The translations under genes and the position numbers were made by a program. A stretch of 64,000 nucleotides of DNA from Miscanthus floridulus (taxonomy: Eukaryota > Streptophyta > Magnoliopsida > Poales > Poaceae): the NCBI RefSeq assembly GCF_019320115.1, contig NC_089595.1:110934461-110998460 (forward strand), given 5' to 3'. The stretch's first letter is position 1; every line of letters begins with the position of its first letter. Below are positions 12,112-23,818 of this stretch, one piece after another. A model generated the notes under the pieces. That model saw only the letters and a program-made list of their open reading frames with translations. It was not told the DNA's origin and searched no databases.

Positions 12112-14770
12112 TGTAACGTCGGAGAATTCAAATCTTAAAATCACTCGTAAAATATTTTCAAAACCTATTTCAAAAACTAAAATCATTTGAACTCTATTTA
12201 AATTTTCTTACTACATGAATCCACCTCATGTATAACTTTCTGTCCCTTCGTCCAAATATACATTCTGCACGTGGCCCCAGAATATCTCGTGCCGTCTCCC
12301 ACCTCTCTCACTCATGCGCGCTCCGCTCACCGTGGCACGACAGCACCCACGTGCACTGGCCCTGCCACTACGGCCGCGGCGCACCCACGCCTAGACCCCC
12401 TCGCCGACCACAGTGCCTGTGCACCACCGTGACATCGTGGGCCCTTCCTCCCACTCCCTCCCTTCTTCATCGCACTGGAGCAGCACCAGCAGTTACGACG
12501 CAAGCAGCTCAGAGCCCTCATACAGCAAGTAAACGCGCACAGGCAGTACACTAGCATTTATCAAGCACACACGTTGCCCAGCATCACGTACACAAGCTGC
12601 AGAACCCATGCTCGTAGCCGCTTGCGTGCCGACCGGCCACTGCCCTCGCTAGACGCCGCTGCCGCACGTCGTGCTGCCCGGCGTCAACTGTGTCGTCGCC
12701 TCAGCGCCATAGCCGCCCACTACTCACCTTGTCCCGTCGCCCTGCAAGAGCTGCTGCCGCACATCGTGGCCGTCCTTCCGAGAACCCACACTGCCATGGC
12801 CATGCCGGGGCGCTGGACGTCGAGCTGAGCCCGGGTGGTACAACGACCTCCTCTAGCCTATAAAAGGCGACGCCGAGCTGCTCTCCTCCACCACGCCGAG
12901 ATTCCGAGCCGTCCCGCTCCGCCGCTCACCTGCTCCCTCCTCAAATCGAGCCCTCCCTGTTTTTCCCGAGCCCCAGCTCGCTTTGTCAATCTCCGACGCC
13001 CGGCAGTCTTCCCCCGATTTCTTCCACGGTGAGCACCTCCAGACCCTCCTCCACCTCCCCAAAGTCGCAGCCCTCCTTGCCTTTGCCTGTGCCGAGCTGC
13101 TACCGAGCTTCAGAACTCGCTCATGGCGGACGAGAGCGAGGAAGACAAAGCCGGACCCGTACCCCCTTCTGTTCTCCGTAGCCACCCCCTCTCTCTCATA
13201 TTGGCCGACTGGCTTATTTTTTCAGCCAGAACGAAGTCCTCTCACATGTGGGCCTAAAACCAAAGGGCCGAAGCCCATTTATTAGAACCAGCAAGCACAA
13301 GGATCACTTCTCCAGCAGCCACGTGCACGAACCCACCACCCTGGCCAATCACGTGCATACAAATAATCACTTTTCATCAAACAACCAACCATATTCTAAA
13401 ATCCATATCCCCACCATCCAAACTCCGATTCCATCGTTTCTTCTTTCTAAATTTATCCAAACTCTATCCTCCATATAAATTTTATGATTTTAGAGTTCAT
13501 TTGAATAAGTGTCTATATTTGATTGTGTTTGTTTGCGCGTTCTAGCTGACGAAGTGAACGAGGGCCGGAGAACAAGGACGTCGGAGACGAGTACCGCGAG
13601 TTCGACGCCGAGGACCCGAACTACTAGCAGGAGTTTCTCGAGGACACCGATGGAGGTAAGTCCAATCTAATCCCCTTGATGCATATTGATCTCATTTTTA
13701 AACAAACCCGTGGAAGCCATTTTAAATACTGCATGTACAATATACGCACGAGATATTTTCGTTGTTTAGCTAAATCCGTTTGAATAGCCATCCTTGAATC
13801 AATATTACCAATAAATATCTTGTTCAAACCTAAGAATAAATAATATGATATGATGAAATATCGTTATTGAGTATGCTTAGGACTTGGTACCCATCATGTA
13901 TACTCATCACTATGATTTCTGAAATACAATGATTTTAAATGAAAACTGTGTGAGTGGTGAGGATAAGTTATGGGTATTGTGAAAGGATTAATGAACAACT
14001 TATAGATGGGGATTACCCTAGAGATAGAGCGGATCGGATCCCTTTTGTGGGATGTCGTGGTGTTGTGGCTTGTACCTTTTGTGGTTAAGCATGAAGATAT
14101 CCGTCTTGTCTCGATTAAGGACTGAGTTAATAATTCATCTCACCTAACTCATTTTATCGTACAACCACTCGACCTTGTATGTGGCAGGGCTTAGTCTAAA
14201 TCCTCCTAGTTGGTATGGTAATCACTTGGAGGTAGGTGTGCAACGGGACACTAAGAGATGTCTGTGGAAACTGAGGAATTGCATGAAATGTAATGAGCTC
14301 TGCAAATTGTTGTATTATGATATTGTTGCCTTACTGTGCCGTGGTGAGCGCCAGTATTCAGCTATGGAGGGTAATGGCTCTAATGGATCTGTGCTTTTTA
14401 GGACGGTGTTAAGTTACGGTATTCTACTTGTGGTGAAAGTGTATAACCTCTACAGAGTGTAAAATTTATCCGGATAGCTGTGTCCATGGTCTGGGACGGG
14501 TTATGGTTTGGTTTCAACAACTAGATGGGTTGGGATGAGTGAAAACATGTGCGTGTGTGATTTTGGAAACAAGTGGTTACCGACCATGTGTTGTGGGAAC
14601 AGAGTGTTCAGCAGCACTTAAAATTGTGATAAACTCCCTTTTTCATAATTGCTCTTATATATAGAAAATATGTCTTTTTGCAAAGGTATTTGTGAAATAA
14701 AACAATGCATGTGTCAAAAAGATAGCTTTATGCAAATAAAACTAAGCCTTATCCTTGATTTATCAATATG
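12112..14770 (+). repeat. 3' LTR of the Tekay/Del-type element
   Basis: It starts TGTAACGTCGG after the polypurine-like AAGTGAGGTAGG. Long LTRs of 2.5-3.5 kb are usual in this lineage. It includes a GC-rich promoter and leader at about 12290-13250 with a TATA box at 12859, then AT-rich DNA. The right edge is unclear because another repeat begins near 14774. The open frames at 12228-13285 are low-complexity GC-rich sequence, and I do not regard them as genes. Confidence 0.6.
12859..12867 (+). promoter_or_regulatory. LTR TATA box
   Basis: TATAAAAGG is followed by a CT-rich leader (CTGCTCTCCTCCACC), the expected form of a transcription start in this LTR. Confidence 0.55.
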
Positions 14771-14773
14771 CAT

Positions 14774-14990
14774 ACTAGTATAGTGCCCGTGCTAACGCTA
14801 CGGCTTCATTTTAGGGATGTACATGAAAACAACCAAACAACGATTTGTTTTCAGAGTTTAACTTTCACACAATTATATATGACCATGTATATACAATTCG
14901 GGAAACATTTACACGTAACAACGCATAATAAAGTTATTTCTCGTATTAACCATATAATTTACAATCTACCTAACTCCTTAAACATGTCTT
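14774..14990 (+). repeat. Direct repeat, left of F-box pseudogene
   Basis: It begins TATAGTGCCCGTGCTAACGC, and over about 200 bp aligns loosely with 16853-17045. Shared parts are the start, AAAACAACCAA, TACACAAT, TATACAATTC and GGAAAC. A third partial match to the first 20 bp lies near 15163. I recognise it as a dispersed grass repeat but cannot assign its class. Confidence 0.55.
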
Positions 14991-15387
14991 GGAGATCTTC
15001 ATGGTCACTTCATGCAAACTTCGTCCCAAATAATCAAAGATGACGTACCAAGCTTCTTAAAATAGATATATCTTCTTAAAGTAATTCTATAATTCACTTT
15101 TGATAAATGAAAGAAAAAATTATATTTGATCTTTTTTTAAAATTAAATAGTAGATAGGTAGTGTGCCCGTGCGTTGCTATGGGATAACTAACAATTTATA
15201 CTAAAAACACACGGATCGCACGATAAGATAATAGTACTATTAAATTAAATACCAACGTTAAAGTGACATTTAATCCAAAAAGCAAAGTTTATGAATTTAA
15301 CACAGTCACAAAGTGAGCGGCGTCGTAGGCTCACAAACTCTAGAGCTTCTAGAGATTGGGTCGAATCCAACCTAGAGCCTCAAAATC
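14991..15387. other. AT-rich noncoding DNA upstream of repeat and 3' of F-box pseudogene
   Basis: No gene is seen. GTGTGCCCGTGCGTTGCTATGG near 15161 resembles the start of the flanking direct repeats. The right part may be the 3' UTR of the F-box gene, which is read leftward. Confidence 0.4.
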
Positions 15388-16535
15388 CTACATCTTTTCT
15401 TGGACGGGCTTCACTTTGGATGCGCCGGTAGCAATATCAATGATCTCCAGTCGATGGACCAAGTCGTATGGATCCTCATATAATGGCTCAGACATGTAGA
15501 TTTTATTCTCCTTTTACTTGGATACACTTGTTCCACTAAAGTTTTTATTGAAATGTTTAGACACGAACAGTGTCTGATCACCGATGTTCCTCACCCTGGA
15601 CCACTCCAGCATATGGTTGTGGAGGTTGCACTTGTAGATCACACCGTTGTAGGTTAAGCTCTATGTCTCGTGGAGCATGCTCACCATGGCACCCACAATG
15701 TGCAGCTCACCATTTGATTCTAGGTAGCTACGGTGGTAGAGCTCCACAGGTGGCAACAGCGATGGCAGTAGCATCACGGTTGGAGTAGCATCGGCGGTGT
15801 TGCTGCTGCAAACGGAGATTTCTCCAGTGCAATCGATCGCCATGGAGAACTCTAGTTTGGTGTCGAGCAGTGTCCATGCGCTGTCGACTCTAACCCGGCA
15901 GAACGCGACCTCCGTGGAGCATCTAAGCATGGCCATGGCACGCACTCGCGGTCAATGGCGTCAGGCGGCGCCGAGAGCACGATCTCACAGAAGAACATGT
16001 CCCTCATGTCTTTTAGCTTGATGGCTCTGCCTACGGCATTCGTGTCCCCGTAGCCGTTGGTGGGATGGAGGACCCACCGACCATGGACCCTAGACACATG
16101 TTCCGATGAGGACACCGCCGCGACATGTTCGCCTGCTGGCGGGAGCTCAACGCGGGGAGCACGGGCACGGGCACTGGCGAATGGATTCAGCAGCATCACG
16201 GACGCCGCCTCGTCCATGAGCGCCAGCCACCCACACGAGGAGCCGCATGCCACCTTTCCGCGCACGTCGGGCAGCGTCTTGGACAATACCTTCTTTTCTA
16301 GGACATAGTAGAAGCTGACGCGGTCTGAGTTAGGGTCAAACGGGAGCAGCAGGAGTGGCTCGAAGGTCGCAAATGGGACGGTGGCGCGCCATGGGGAGCA
16401 AGCAGATTGGAAGGACGCCACGTCATGGCCTGACACAAGACGCTGCCCGATGGACTCAAGGAGATCCTCTGGTAGGCCGGATCTCCAGTCAGGGAGAGGT
16501 AGGGACCTTCTCTTGGGACTAGGAGGCTGAGCCAT
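15388..16535 (-). pseudogene. F-box/DUF295 protein pseudogene
   Basis: Read on the minus strand from ATG at 16535. The N-terminus has a short F-box-like segment (LPEDLLESIGQRL, residues ~20-32). It is followed by the beta-propeller-like DUF295 region, with LLLLPFDP, CGSSCGWLALMD, VMLLNPF, GRAIKLKDM and, after a frame change near 15940, FCRVRVDSAWTLLDTK. The last part includes IYKCNLHNHMLEWSRVRNIG and NKIYMSEPLYEDPYDLV. Damage: one base appears lost near 15938, and stops occur at 15661-15663 (TAG) and 15514-15516 (TAA) before the terminal TAG at 15388. F-box proteins of this type normally act as SCF ubiquitin-ligase substrate adaptors; this copy is broken. It is the best-preserved host gene in the window. 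About 380 codons is the usual family length. Confidence 0.82.
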
Positions 16536-16852
16536 GGAAGACAGATGACATCAACTATGGTTCAGGCAAGAAACAACAAGCGAGGGCGATGAAACACGTG
16601 AGCGTGAAACCAAATGAATGGAGGAAAAAGTTGTCCCATTTGCAAATCTAAGAGGGGAAGTAATTAAATGTAGCCAGATTTGGCAAGGTTCTCAGAAATG
16701 CAAAGATGTTCCTTTTGTCTTAATTCTCTTTCCTTTTGTGTTAGTTCTCTTTCCTTTTGCTCGTTGCCATGTATGCTGGTGCATGCAAACATGCAATGTG
16801 TATATAGACAGCACAATAATTTTCTACTTCCTATTTTGTCATGATTCCTCTA

Positions 16853-17045
16853 TAGTGCCCGTGCTAACGCTATGGATTTATCTTGGAGACGCACATAAAA
16901 ACAACCAATGTTTTTTTTTCTATAATTCAACTTTTACACAATATCTTTGAGCACGTATACAATTCAGGAAACTAAGAAGTCATAGTAAAGTTTTTTCTTA
17001 TATAACCATTTAAGTTATATTCTGTCTAAGTCCTTAATCAGTAAT
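16853..17045 (+). repeat. Direct repeat, right of F-box pseudogene
   Basis: It begins TATAGTGCCCGTGCTAACGC, as at 14774, and keeps the same order of short matches for about 190 bp. The pair flanks the F-box pseudogene in direct orientation about 2.08 kb apart. 16536-16852 and 17046-17182 show no gene. Confidence 0.55.
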
Positions 17046-17182
17046 TAAGATGTCGTAGGATCGCAGGCGTGGGCAGACGAACGAACCAAAATAAATGTCG
17101 CACCAAAAAATATCCACACTTTATTCTTTTTAGTTGTAGGAGATATAGTTGTAAATATATGTGTGCAACTGCGATGGATATT

Positions 17183-18012
17183 TGATGAGGACATCACTTC
17201 TTTATCACATACAAGCCAAGGAGAGGAGGAGGACCAGCATGTGCATCCAATTCATCTTTCTCATGGTGGAGGCTCAGTCCAGCTGAAGTTGGAGCCCATC
17301 TCAGGTTCTAGGACCAGTCTATCTTAAACTGGTCACCCAGGACGTATCTGGACTCCGTTTTCGATGATCCACATATGGTTAGAAAGCTAATTTGATAACG
17401 AAGCCAATCCAAGTGGTCTCACATAAAAATACCTTCAGAATCAATGGGAATCATTGAAACAAGTTAGCATCCAGAATCTGCTAGGGTGCTACGACACCGC
17501 CTTTTGGTCCGTTGTACCGTGTATCGTGTTTGGGCCTATTAGGGGGTGTGTCTAGGGGTGACGCCCAAGACTCTATAAATAGCAGTCGTCGCTCTCCTTA
17601 CGGTTTGGGTTTTTGTTTAGTTCTTGATTTTCTCATAAAACAGACATCGTTTTGCTGTAACTGTGCCGCCAAAGCTGCTTGCTGTGAACCAGGGCCTCAG
17701 TTCTTGATCTTGTTCGCCTGTGGCGATTAGTCCTTTCGAATAAAGACTTGAACTCCTTCTTGTTATCATAAGCCTTATATTTATTTATAATTTCATATTG
17801 TGTTCACCCCATTCTTGCTTGTGTTCTCGACTCGTTTGTAGGAAAGCCTTCTCGGCGAGGTCAATCGCGTTCGCGCGGTTGATAACCAACGGAGCAGTGG
17901 TGTAACGGTTGCGGGGATCCAAATTAGTCTTGGTTCGAAGCCTAGATTGTGAATATCAAGCCTCCACCAATCAACGCTATCATACCTTTTGAAAGATCGA
18001 GCTTAGTCTACA
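17183..18012 (+). repeat. 5' LTR of non-autonomous chromovirus
   Basis: It starts TGATGAGGACATCAC and ends CTTAGTCTACA. It is a clear, diverged match to 21332-22163 along its whole length. A TATA box TATAAATA at 17574-17581 is followed by the TTTGGGTTTTTGTTTAG leader. Many point differences from the 3' LTR indicate an old insertion. Confidence 0.85.
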
Positions 18013-18017
18013 TCAAG

Positions 18018-18029
18018 TGGTATCAGAGC
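18018..18029 (+). other. Primer binding site (tRNA-Met type)
   Basis: TGGTATCAGAGC lies five bases after the LTR end. It is complementary to the 3' end of initiator tRNA-Met, the usual primer of these elements. Confidence 0.85.
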
Positions 18030-19255
18030 CCTTGTTGCCCGTTAGGTATAACTTTGTTTTTCTCTTTAGATTGTTACTGTTTTTGTATTACCTATAGTTC
18101 ACAAAAAGCCAAAAAATATACACTGTCACATATTCCCTATCCTATAGCCTCGTTGTGTCATGCAATTTCGTCTCTATGTCGCGTGGTTGAGTTTGTGCCC
18201 TAGGTCAAGCTTTGGTTGCTGGTTTTAGATCGTTTTTTAGTTCAGTTTGTGTTTTTTTCCTTTGTTTTTCATTATAATCCGTGAACACCTTCAAGTCTTG
18301 CTGTGTTTCCTTTGTATCCATCAAACCCTAGTCTACGTCATCTAATTTGTTATACTTGTCTTCACTGTTTTCATCAAATCCTTACTGTCGTGACTAATTT
18401 TGCATGCATTGTTCCTGTTTTGTCCTCTAATTCGGAGTCAGTTCGTAAAACTGGTCTAGTTTTCGCATACGAACTCGGATTTCGACGTTCCATATATTAA
18501 AATTGATTAGAAAAAAAATCGGATCCGTCCATCCCCTACTTTGTGGGGGTCGGAGATTTTTATTTTGGTCAAAAACTGGTCACAAGATCCTCTTTTCGTG
18601 GTCACAAGCTTTTTATCGATTTTGAGTACGTCTTCTGAAATTTCCACAGGCCACGTCTTTTACTTGTTTAAGCTCATATTTTCTGTGGTTACTTCTTTTG
18701 TGCTCCTAAGTGAAGAAAAAATATAAAAAATAAATAAAAATAAAAAGTCAAAGAATCCCAAAAAAACAACAACCCAAAATAGAGAAAAAAGAGAGGGACA
18801 AAAGTAGAATAATATCTAGATGAGCACATAGAGAGCGCCATTTGAGCTGTATTTGTGTGTGCTGATTTCTGCCTTGTTTCTAATCATATTCCTGCTATTC
18901 ACATCACTTAATACATCTGATACTTGGAACGTAGTAGGCCAGCAACTAAGACAAGTACTTGGGATACTTATTCAGCTTTGCTATTTAGTTGCTAATTTTG
19001 CTATTTCTTGCTACTATATTGTGCCTATCCAAGCTCCACTTTCTTCTAATCAAGTACAGGTTCGCCTTGCAACTGTTACACTCAAGCTATAACGGTATCA
19101 CAGTCACTGACCGATTGCACCGCCTATTGCTTTGGTAAGAACACTTGTAAGATCGTGGTAAGACGCTTGAGAGTTAAGTGCCTTATTTTTCCTTGTCCAC
19201 AACCTAAGTAGTTGGTAGGGATAATACTATTTGTGTTGTCTTCTTTCTACTAACC
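18030..19255 (+). other. Untranslated leader of the chromovirus
   Basis: T-rich noncoding DNA lies between the PBS and the gag start, with an A-rich stretch at about 18715-18800. No conserved frame is seen. It probably includes packaging and splicing signals, but none could be pinpointed. Confidence 0.5.
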
Positions 19256-21431
19256 ATGTCAGGAAAAGCGGAAGGCAACGACAAAGGAAACGGGGACACA
19301 CCTACAGATTTCAATGACTGTGTTTCTAAGAATGAGCTTCGTGTCGTTCTTTATGACAAGTTCAATGAGATCCTTCAACAAATCACCAACTTGGCCAAGA
19401 GGATTGAAGATGTTGAACAATGACATCCTAGACCACGTCCTGAAGATGATGATGATGATGATCTCTCTAAGGAGGATGATGGCGACGCGGAGGCTGAAGC
19501 CAAAGCTCAACGACGTGCTGAGGATGCACGTAATCGTAATCGGTTGAACTTTAACTGACATGGTATATGAGGTAATAACCAAGTTAATAATGATCTTTTC
19601 TCTAAAACCAAGTTTAAGATACCTCCTTTTTCTGGTTCTGCTGATCCTAAAGCATATTTAGATTGGGAGATGGCTGTAGATCAAAAATTTAGCTCCCATC
19701 AAGTCCCTGAAGAATATAGAGTTGGACTTGCTACTAGTGAGTTTACTAGTTTTGCTCTTTTCTAGTGGAATGATATTTGCAATAATGTTAATGCTAATGC
19801 TAATGCTCAAATACCTCAAACCTGGACTGTACTTAAACGATGAATGAAATCGAGATTTGTTCCTCCATACTATCAGCGTGATCTACGATTAAAACTACAA
19901 CGTTTAAATCAAGGTAGTAAGACTGTTGAGGAATATTATCAGGAACTTTTAATTGGTCTAGCACATAGTAACATACAAGAGGATGAAATAGATAAGTGTT
20001 CTAGATTTTTTTGGAGGTTTGCGTCGTGAAATACAAGATGTTCTTGACTATAAAGAATGGACTAGATTTTCCTAATTATATCATTATGCTCTTAAAGCTA
20101 AAAGGGAAGTACAGGGATGACAACCTAGGCGTTTCATGACTCTGTCAACTCCTTCACATCCAACTAAGGTGAGTAAATTTTTTGATGTGCAGACATCACC
20201 AGCGTTTGTAAAGAAGAGTTCTTCTATCACACCTTCTTTCAGTAGATCTGCTACACCTTCCTCTAGCAACTCTTCTAAAATTGTTTGCCACCACTGCAAG
20301 GGCATGGGACATATTGCTAAAGAATGCCCTAGCAAACGTGCCTATATTGCTACTAATGATGGTGGGTATGCTAGTACTAGTGATGAAGAGAATGAATTTG
20401 TACTTGCAACTGATCTTTATGCAGATAAATTTATGGATAGTGCTGAAGATCCTGACGAGGTAATTGATAGTGTGACATGCACTGCAAACTATAAATCAAT
20501 CCTTGTTCAGCGTGTTTTGAGTACACAAGTTGAGCCAGTAGACAAGCTATAATACCATAATTTGTTTCAAATGTTCCTTATTGTCAATAATTTTCGTGTT
20601 CGTGCTATAATTGATGGAGGGAGCAGCAATAACTTGGTAAGTTCTGAGCTTGTCAAGACCCTTGGTTTATCTACACGTGCTCTTTTATATTCATACCATG
20701 TTTAGTGGTTCAACAATAGTGGTAAGGCAAAGGTAACACAATCTGCTCGTATGCATTTTTCTATCGGATCATACCATGCTTATGCTGATTTTGATGTCGT
20801 GCTTATGCAAGCTTGTTCACTTTTGTTAGGCCACCCTTGGCAATATGATAATAATGTTCTACATCATGGTAGGCAAAATAGATATACTTTTATATTTAAG
20901 GGAAAGATCATTGCTTTACTTCCTTTAACTCCTGCTGAAATTGTGCAATATGAAAAGGAACTTGCTGAAAAGAAAAAGAAAGGCCATGATAAAGACTTTA
21001 GCAAACCAACAAATGAACCATCAAGTAACATGAAAGAAGTTTTATTTGCTTTTAAATATGTTCTTGCTGATCATGATGAACCTTGTTATGCTTTAACTTG
21101 TACATCGCCTATATGTCCACTTGGTCCTGCTTCTAGTGCTATGCCTCTTGTTGGTACTAACTTTTTGCAGGAGGAGGATGAATTCCCAGCAGGGAAGCCA
21201 CCATGGCAGCCGCCTTTGCGAAGGATTGGGCGCCAAGATGAACGTCTTCTTCCAGAGCCATCGTTGATGTCATCTAATAGAGGAGACGATCTACTTCAGT
21301 CGAGGATGACTTCAATTCAAGAAAGGGAGGATGATGAGGACATCACTTCTTCATCATATACAAGCCAAAGAGAGGAGGAGGACCAGCATGTGCGTCCAAT
21401 TCATCTTTCTCATGGTGGAGGCCCAGTCTAA
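19256..21431 (+). pseudogene. Gag-protease pseudogene with tail crossing into the LTR
   Basis: ATG at 19256 opens a gag that reads ELRVVLYDKFNEIL early. It then has a D/E-rich stretch, IPPFSGSADPKAYLDWE near 19620 and FVPPYYQRDLRLKLQRL near 19858. A T-run near 20008 has one extra base and shifts the frame. After that come CHHCKGMGHIAKEC near 20287 and protease AIIDGGSSNNLVSS near 20608, then LLLGHPWQYD near 20823. Stops at about 19421, 19557 and 19566, and others, break the N-terminal half. The last 226 codons (20751-21431) are open. The tail goes through the polypurine tract and about 100 bp into the 3' LTR. The pol domains are absent rather than decayed. Confidence 0.8.
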
Positions 21432-22163
21432 CTGAAGTTGGAGCCCATCTCGAGTTCCAGGACCAGTCTGCCTTAAACTAGTCACCCAGGACGCATCTGG
21501 ACTCCGTTTTCGATGATCCACATATGGTTGGAAAGCTAATTTGATACGGAACCAATCCAAGTGGTCTCATGTCAAAATACCTTCGGAATCAATGGGAATC
21601 GTCGAAATAAGTCAACATCCAAAATCTGTTAGGGTGCTACAACACCGTCTTTTGGTCCGTAGGACCGTGTATCATGTTTGGGCCCATTAGGAGGCACGTC
21701 CAGGGGGGTGACGCCCAAGACTCTATAAATAGCAGCTGTCACTCTATACTTAGGGTTTGGGTTTTGTTTAGTTTTTAATTTCCTCGTGAAACAGACATCG
21801 TTTTGCTGCAACTGTACCGCCAAGGCTGCTTGCTGTGAACTAGGGCCCCAGTTCTTGATCTTGTTCGCCTGTGGCGATTAGTCCTTTCGAATAAAGACTT
21901 GGACTCCTTCTTGTTATCATAAGCCTCATATTTATTTGAAATTTTAGATTCCGTTCATCCCGTTCTTGCTTGTGTTCTCGATTCGCTTGCAGAAAAGCCT
22001 TCTTGGCGAGGTCAATTGCGTTCGCGTGTTTGATAACCAACAGAGCAGTGGTGTAATAGTTGTGGGGGTCCGAATCATTCTTGGTTTGAAGCCTAGATCG
22101 TGAACGTTGAGTCTCTACCAATCGACGCTATCATACCTTTTGGAAGATCGGGCCTAGTCTACA
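21332..22163 (+). repeat. 3' LTR of non-autonomous chromovirus
   Basis: TGATGAGGACATC follows the polypurine tract AAGAAAGGGAGGA at about 21318-21330. It is homologous to 17183-18012 throughout, including a TATA box at 21724-21731, and ends CCTAGTCTACA at 22163. Confidence 0.85.
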
Positions 22164-22333
22164 TTAATATTTATCTGGTCGTTCCTCGGTTTCTCCCTCT
22201 CTTCCGTCCTGTTTTTCGTTATTCAGATGATTTTCGAGTATTAGAAAGCTAACTAATGAAAATTATTGGACAAAAGAAAAAAAAGCATTTCTTCTTGGCA
22301 TAATCAACTGATTTATCAAGTAAGTTTTAGGTA

Positions 22334-22612
22334 CTCCATCTGTTTTAAATTGTAAATTGTTCTAGCTTTTCTAGATACATACTCCCTCCATTCCAAATTA
22401 TAAATCGCTTTAATTTTTTTGGTTCATCCATTTTGCTATGTATCTAGATATATTATTATATCTAGATGCATAACAAAATGGATGTACCAAAAAAATCAAA
22501 GCGACTTATAATTTGGAATGTAGGAAGTAGTTTTTACTATGTATATAGACATAATGTATATTTAGGTGCATAGCAAAAGCTATATATCTAAAAATTAGAA
22601 CAAAACTAATTG
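22334..22612. mobile_element. Outer Stowaway-type MITE, interrupted
   Basis: The left arm starts CTCCATCTGTTTTAAATTG after a TA at 22332. It continues TTCTAGCTTTTCTAGATACAT and resumes after the inner MITE as ACTATGTATATAGACATA. The right arm, near AGCTATATATCTAAAAATTAG, is roughly complementary to the left. The far right end is degraded, so the edge near 22612 is approximate. Confidence 0.6.
22382..22527. mobile_element. Inner Stowaway-type MITE, 146 bp
   Basis: It begins CTCCCTCCATTCCAAATTAT and ends with the near-complement, so most of the element is one hairpin with arms of about 70 bp. TA dinucleotides flank both ends (22380-22381 and 22528-22529), as for Tc1/mariner-class Stowaway elements. 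It has no coding capacity. It is inserted in the outer MITE. Confidence 0.88.
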
Positions 22613-23299
22613 TCTCTAGCTTGTGTGTTCTATTTCATAATGGCCTTATATTTGCATAATCACATGTCAAGTCGGTTTGTTTATTTTGTAAACTCAGTCG
22701 GGGCGTGTAGTGTGTTACTTTTGTAACACAGTGGTCTAACTCCTCTCTTTGGAGGATGAAACCAGATATTTCTTCTATTTTTTTAAATAGGCAAAACCAA
22801 ATGTGCTAAACCTCTTCATCGATCTCCTCTCTATGGTCCCGGACTGTAAGTGACCCATTTTGCTTCCTTGTCTAGGGTGTCGTCGTTGGTATTTTATGAG
22901 AAGAAAGGGGTAGACCTTTCTAGGTTTAGCCACGCTGCAGACGCTCCACTGCTCCTACTGACGCGTGGGGTCACCAAACCAGGTCCCACGTGTTCTTGAC
23001 GGAAACATACGAGTGGGTATGTTGGCAGGTCTGTCGCCATTCCTTATTGACACAATACCAGAACAACATAGAGAGTTTTGGAAGGGGCGCGTCAGATGGG
23101 GCCAGGCTCGGCGTGGGTTTTTCCATTATAATGACAATTCTAGAAATTGCCTTGATCGGAGTCACAGATCCCTCCTTCCTATTTGCCTTGATTGACTTCT
23201 ATTCGTTTCCATTTTACCGTAGCCTGCGGGATGTGTGAGGCAAGCATTGAAGCCTAGGTGGGGGAGATCCAAATAACGCTGGTCATCGGATCAAGTTGA
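22613..23299. other. Noncoding DNA, no gene recognised
   Basis: There are no convincing frames, motifs or repeats. Short open frames at 22965-23238 have no recognisable domain. Confidence 0.4.
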
Positions 23300-23818
23300 A
23301 GCCTATGAGAAAGGATTAGGAGCCATAGATTTTAATGATACGGTAATTCTGGGTACAATTTCGTTGGTGCACAATGGTTGTGGTCTCTCAGTAGGGGACT
23401 TTTTTTTGGGGAGACCTAATATAGTTTTGATTGGTCCCTTATAGTAGAGATATTGTTATCCCAATTCGTAGGGTAAGATCAGATTTGTTGAGTACCTTGT
23501 ACTCACCCTTGCTTTGTTGAACAGAGGAAGATCTGGAATTCAACCCTGACGTGGCGTACGAATAAGTTCGTGTCTGCACCCAACTAAGCCCGTGGCATTA
23601 GGATTTGCTAGATGTTCGACGATTCCTTTTATTTCTAGATCTGTTGGACCTATATTATGTTATGGTTACTTCTAATCATGGCATGTCTTCATTGTTCATG
23701 TTTGTCGAAACTACTGCACTGAGACTTATCTGATGTAATAAATGTGTTACTAGCCTCCTGGGATTAGTATTTATATCACATTTGAGTTCCTGGATAATCA
23801 GGGGTGCTTCACTGTACA
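23300..23818 (+). repeat. Possible 3' end of a Tekay/Del-type LTR
   Basis: Phrases such as GAGTACCTTGTACTCACCC, AACAGAGGAAGATCTGG and the AATAAATGTG tract resemble the 3' third of grass Tekay-type LTRs from memory. No partner copy in the window confirms this. Confidence 0.3.

Larger units (their letters stand above)
17183..22163 (+). mobile_element. Non-autonomous chromovirus (CRM/Reina-like), gag-protease only
   Basis: Two LTRs of 830 and 832 bp frame an internal region with a PBS, a 1.2-kb leader, gag, a CCHC knuckle, protease and a short tail. There is no RT, RNase H or integrase. After the protease (about 21000) the frame goes straight to an acidic, proline-rich tail and into the 3' LTR. 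Gag and protease resemble those of the 1164-6538 element. It would have needed a relative for replication. Candidate 5-bp flanks (ATATT and TTAAT) do not match, so no target duplication is claimed. Confidence 0.78.

Noticed and set aside
12228..13285. Overlapping open frames of 65-110 codons on both strands
   Set aside because: They are low-complexity, GC-rich and lie in an LTR promoter and leader; no domain, no conserved start.
18018..18031. Possible tRNA gene fragment at TGGTATCAGAGC (also 29141)
   Set aside because: It is a primer binding site directly after an LTR; no cloverleaf surrounds it.
17178..22168. Target-site duplication for the non-autonomous chromovirus
   Set aside because: The five bases on each side (ATATT and TTAAT) do not match at the chosen edges.
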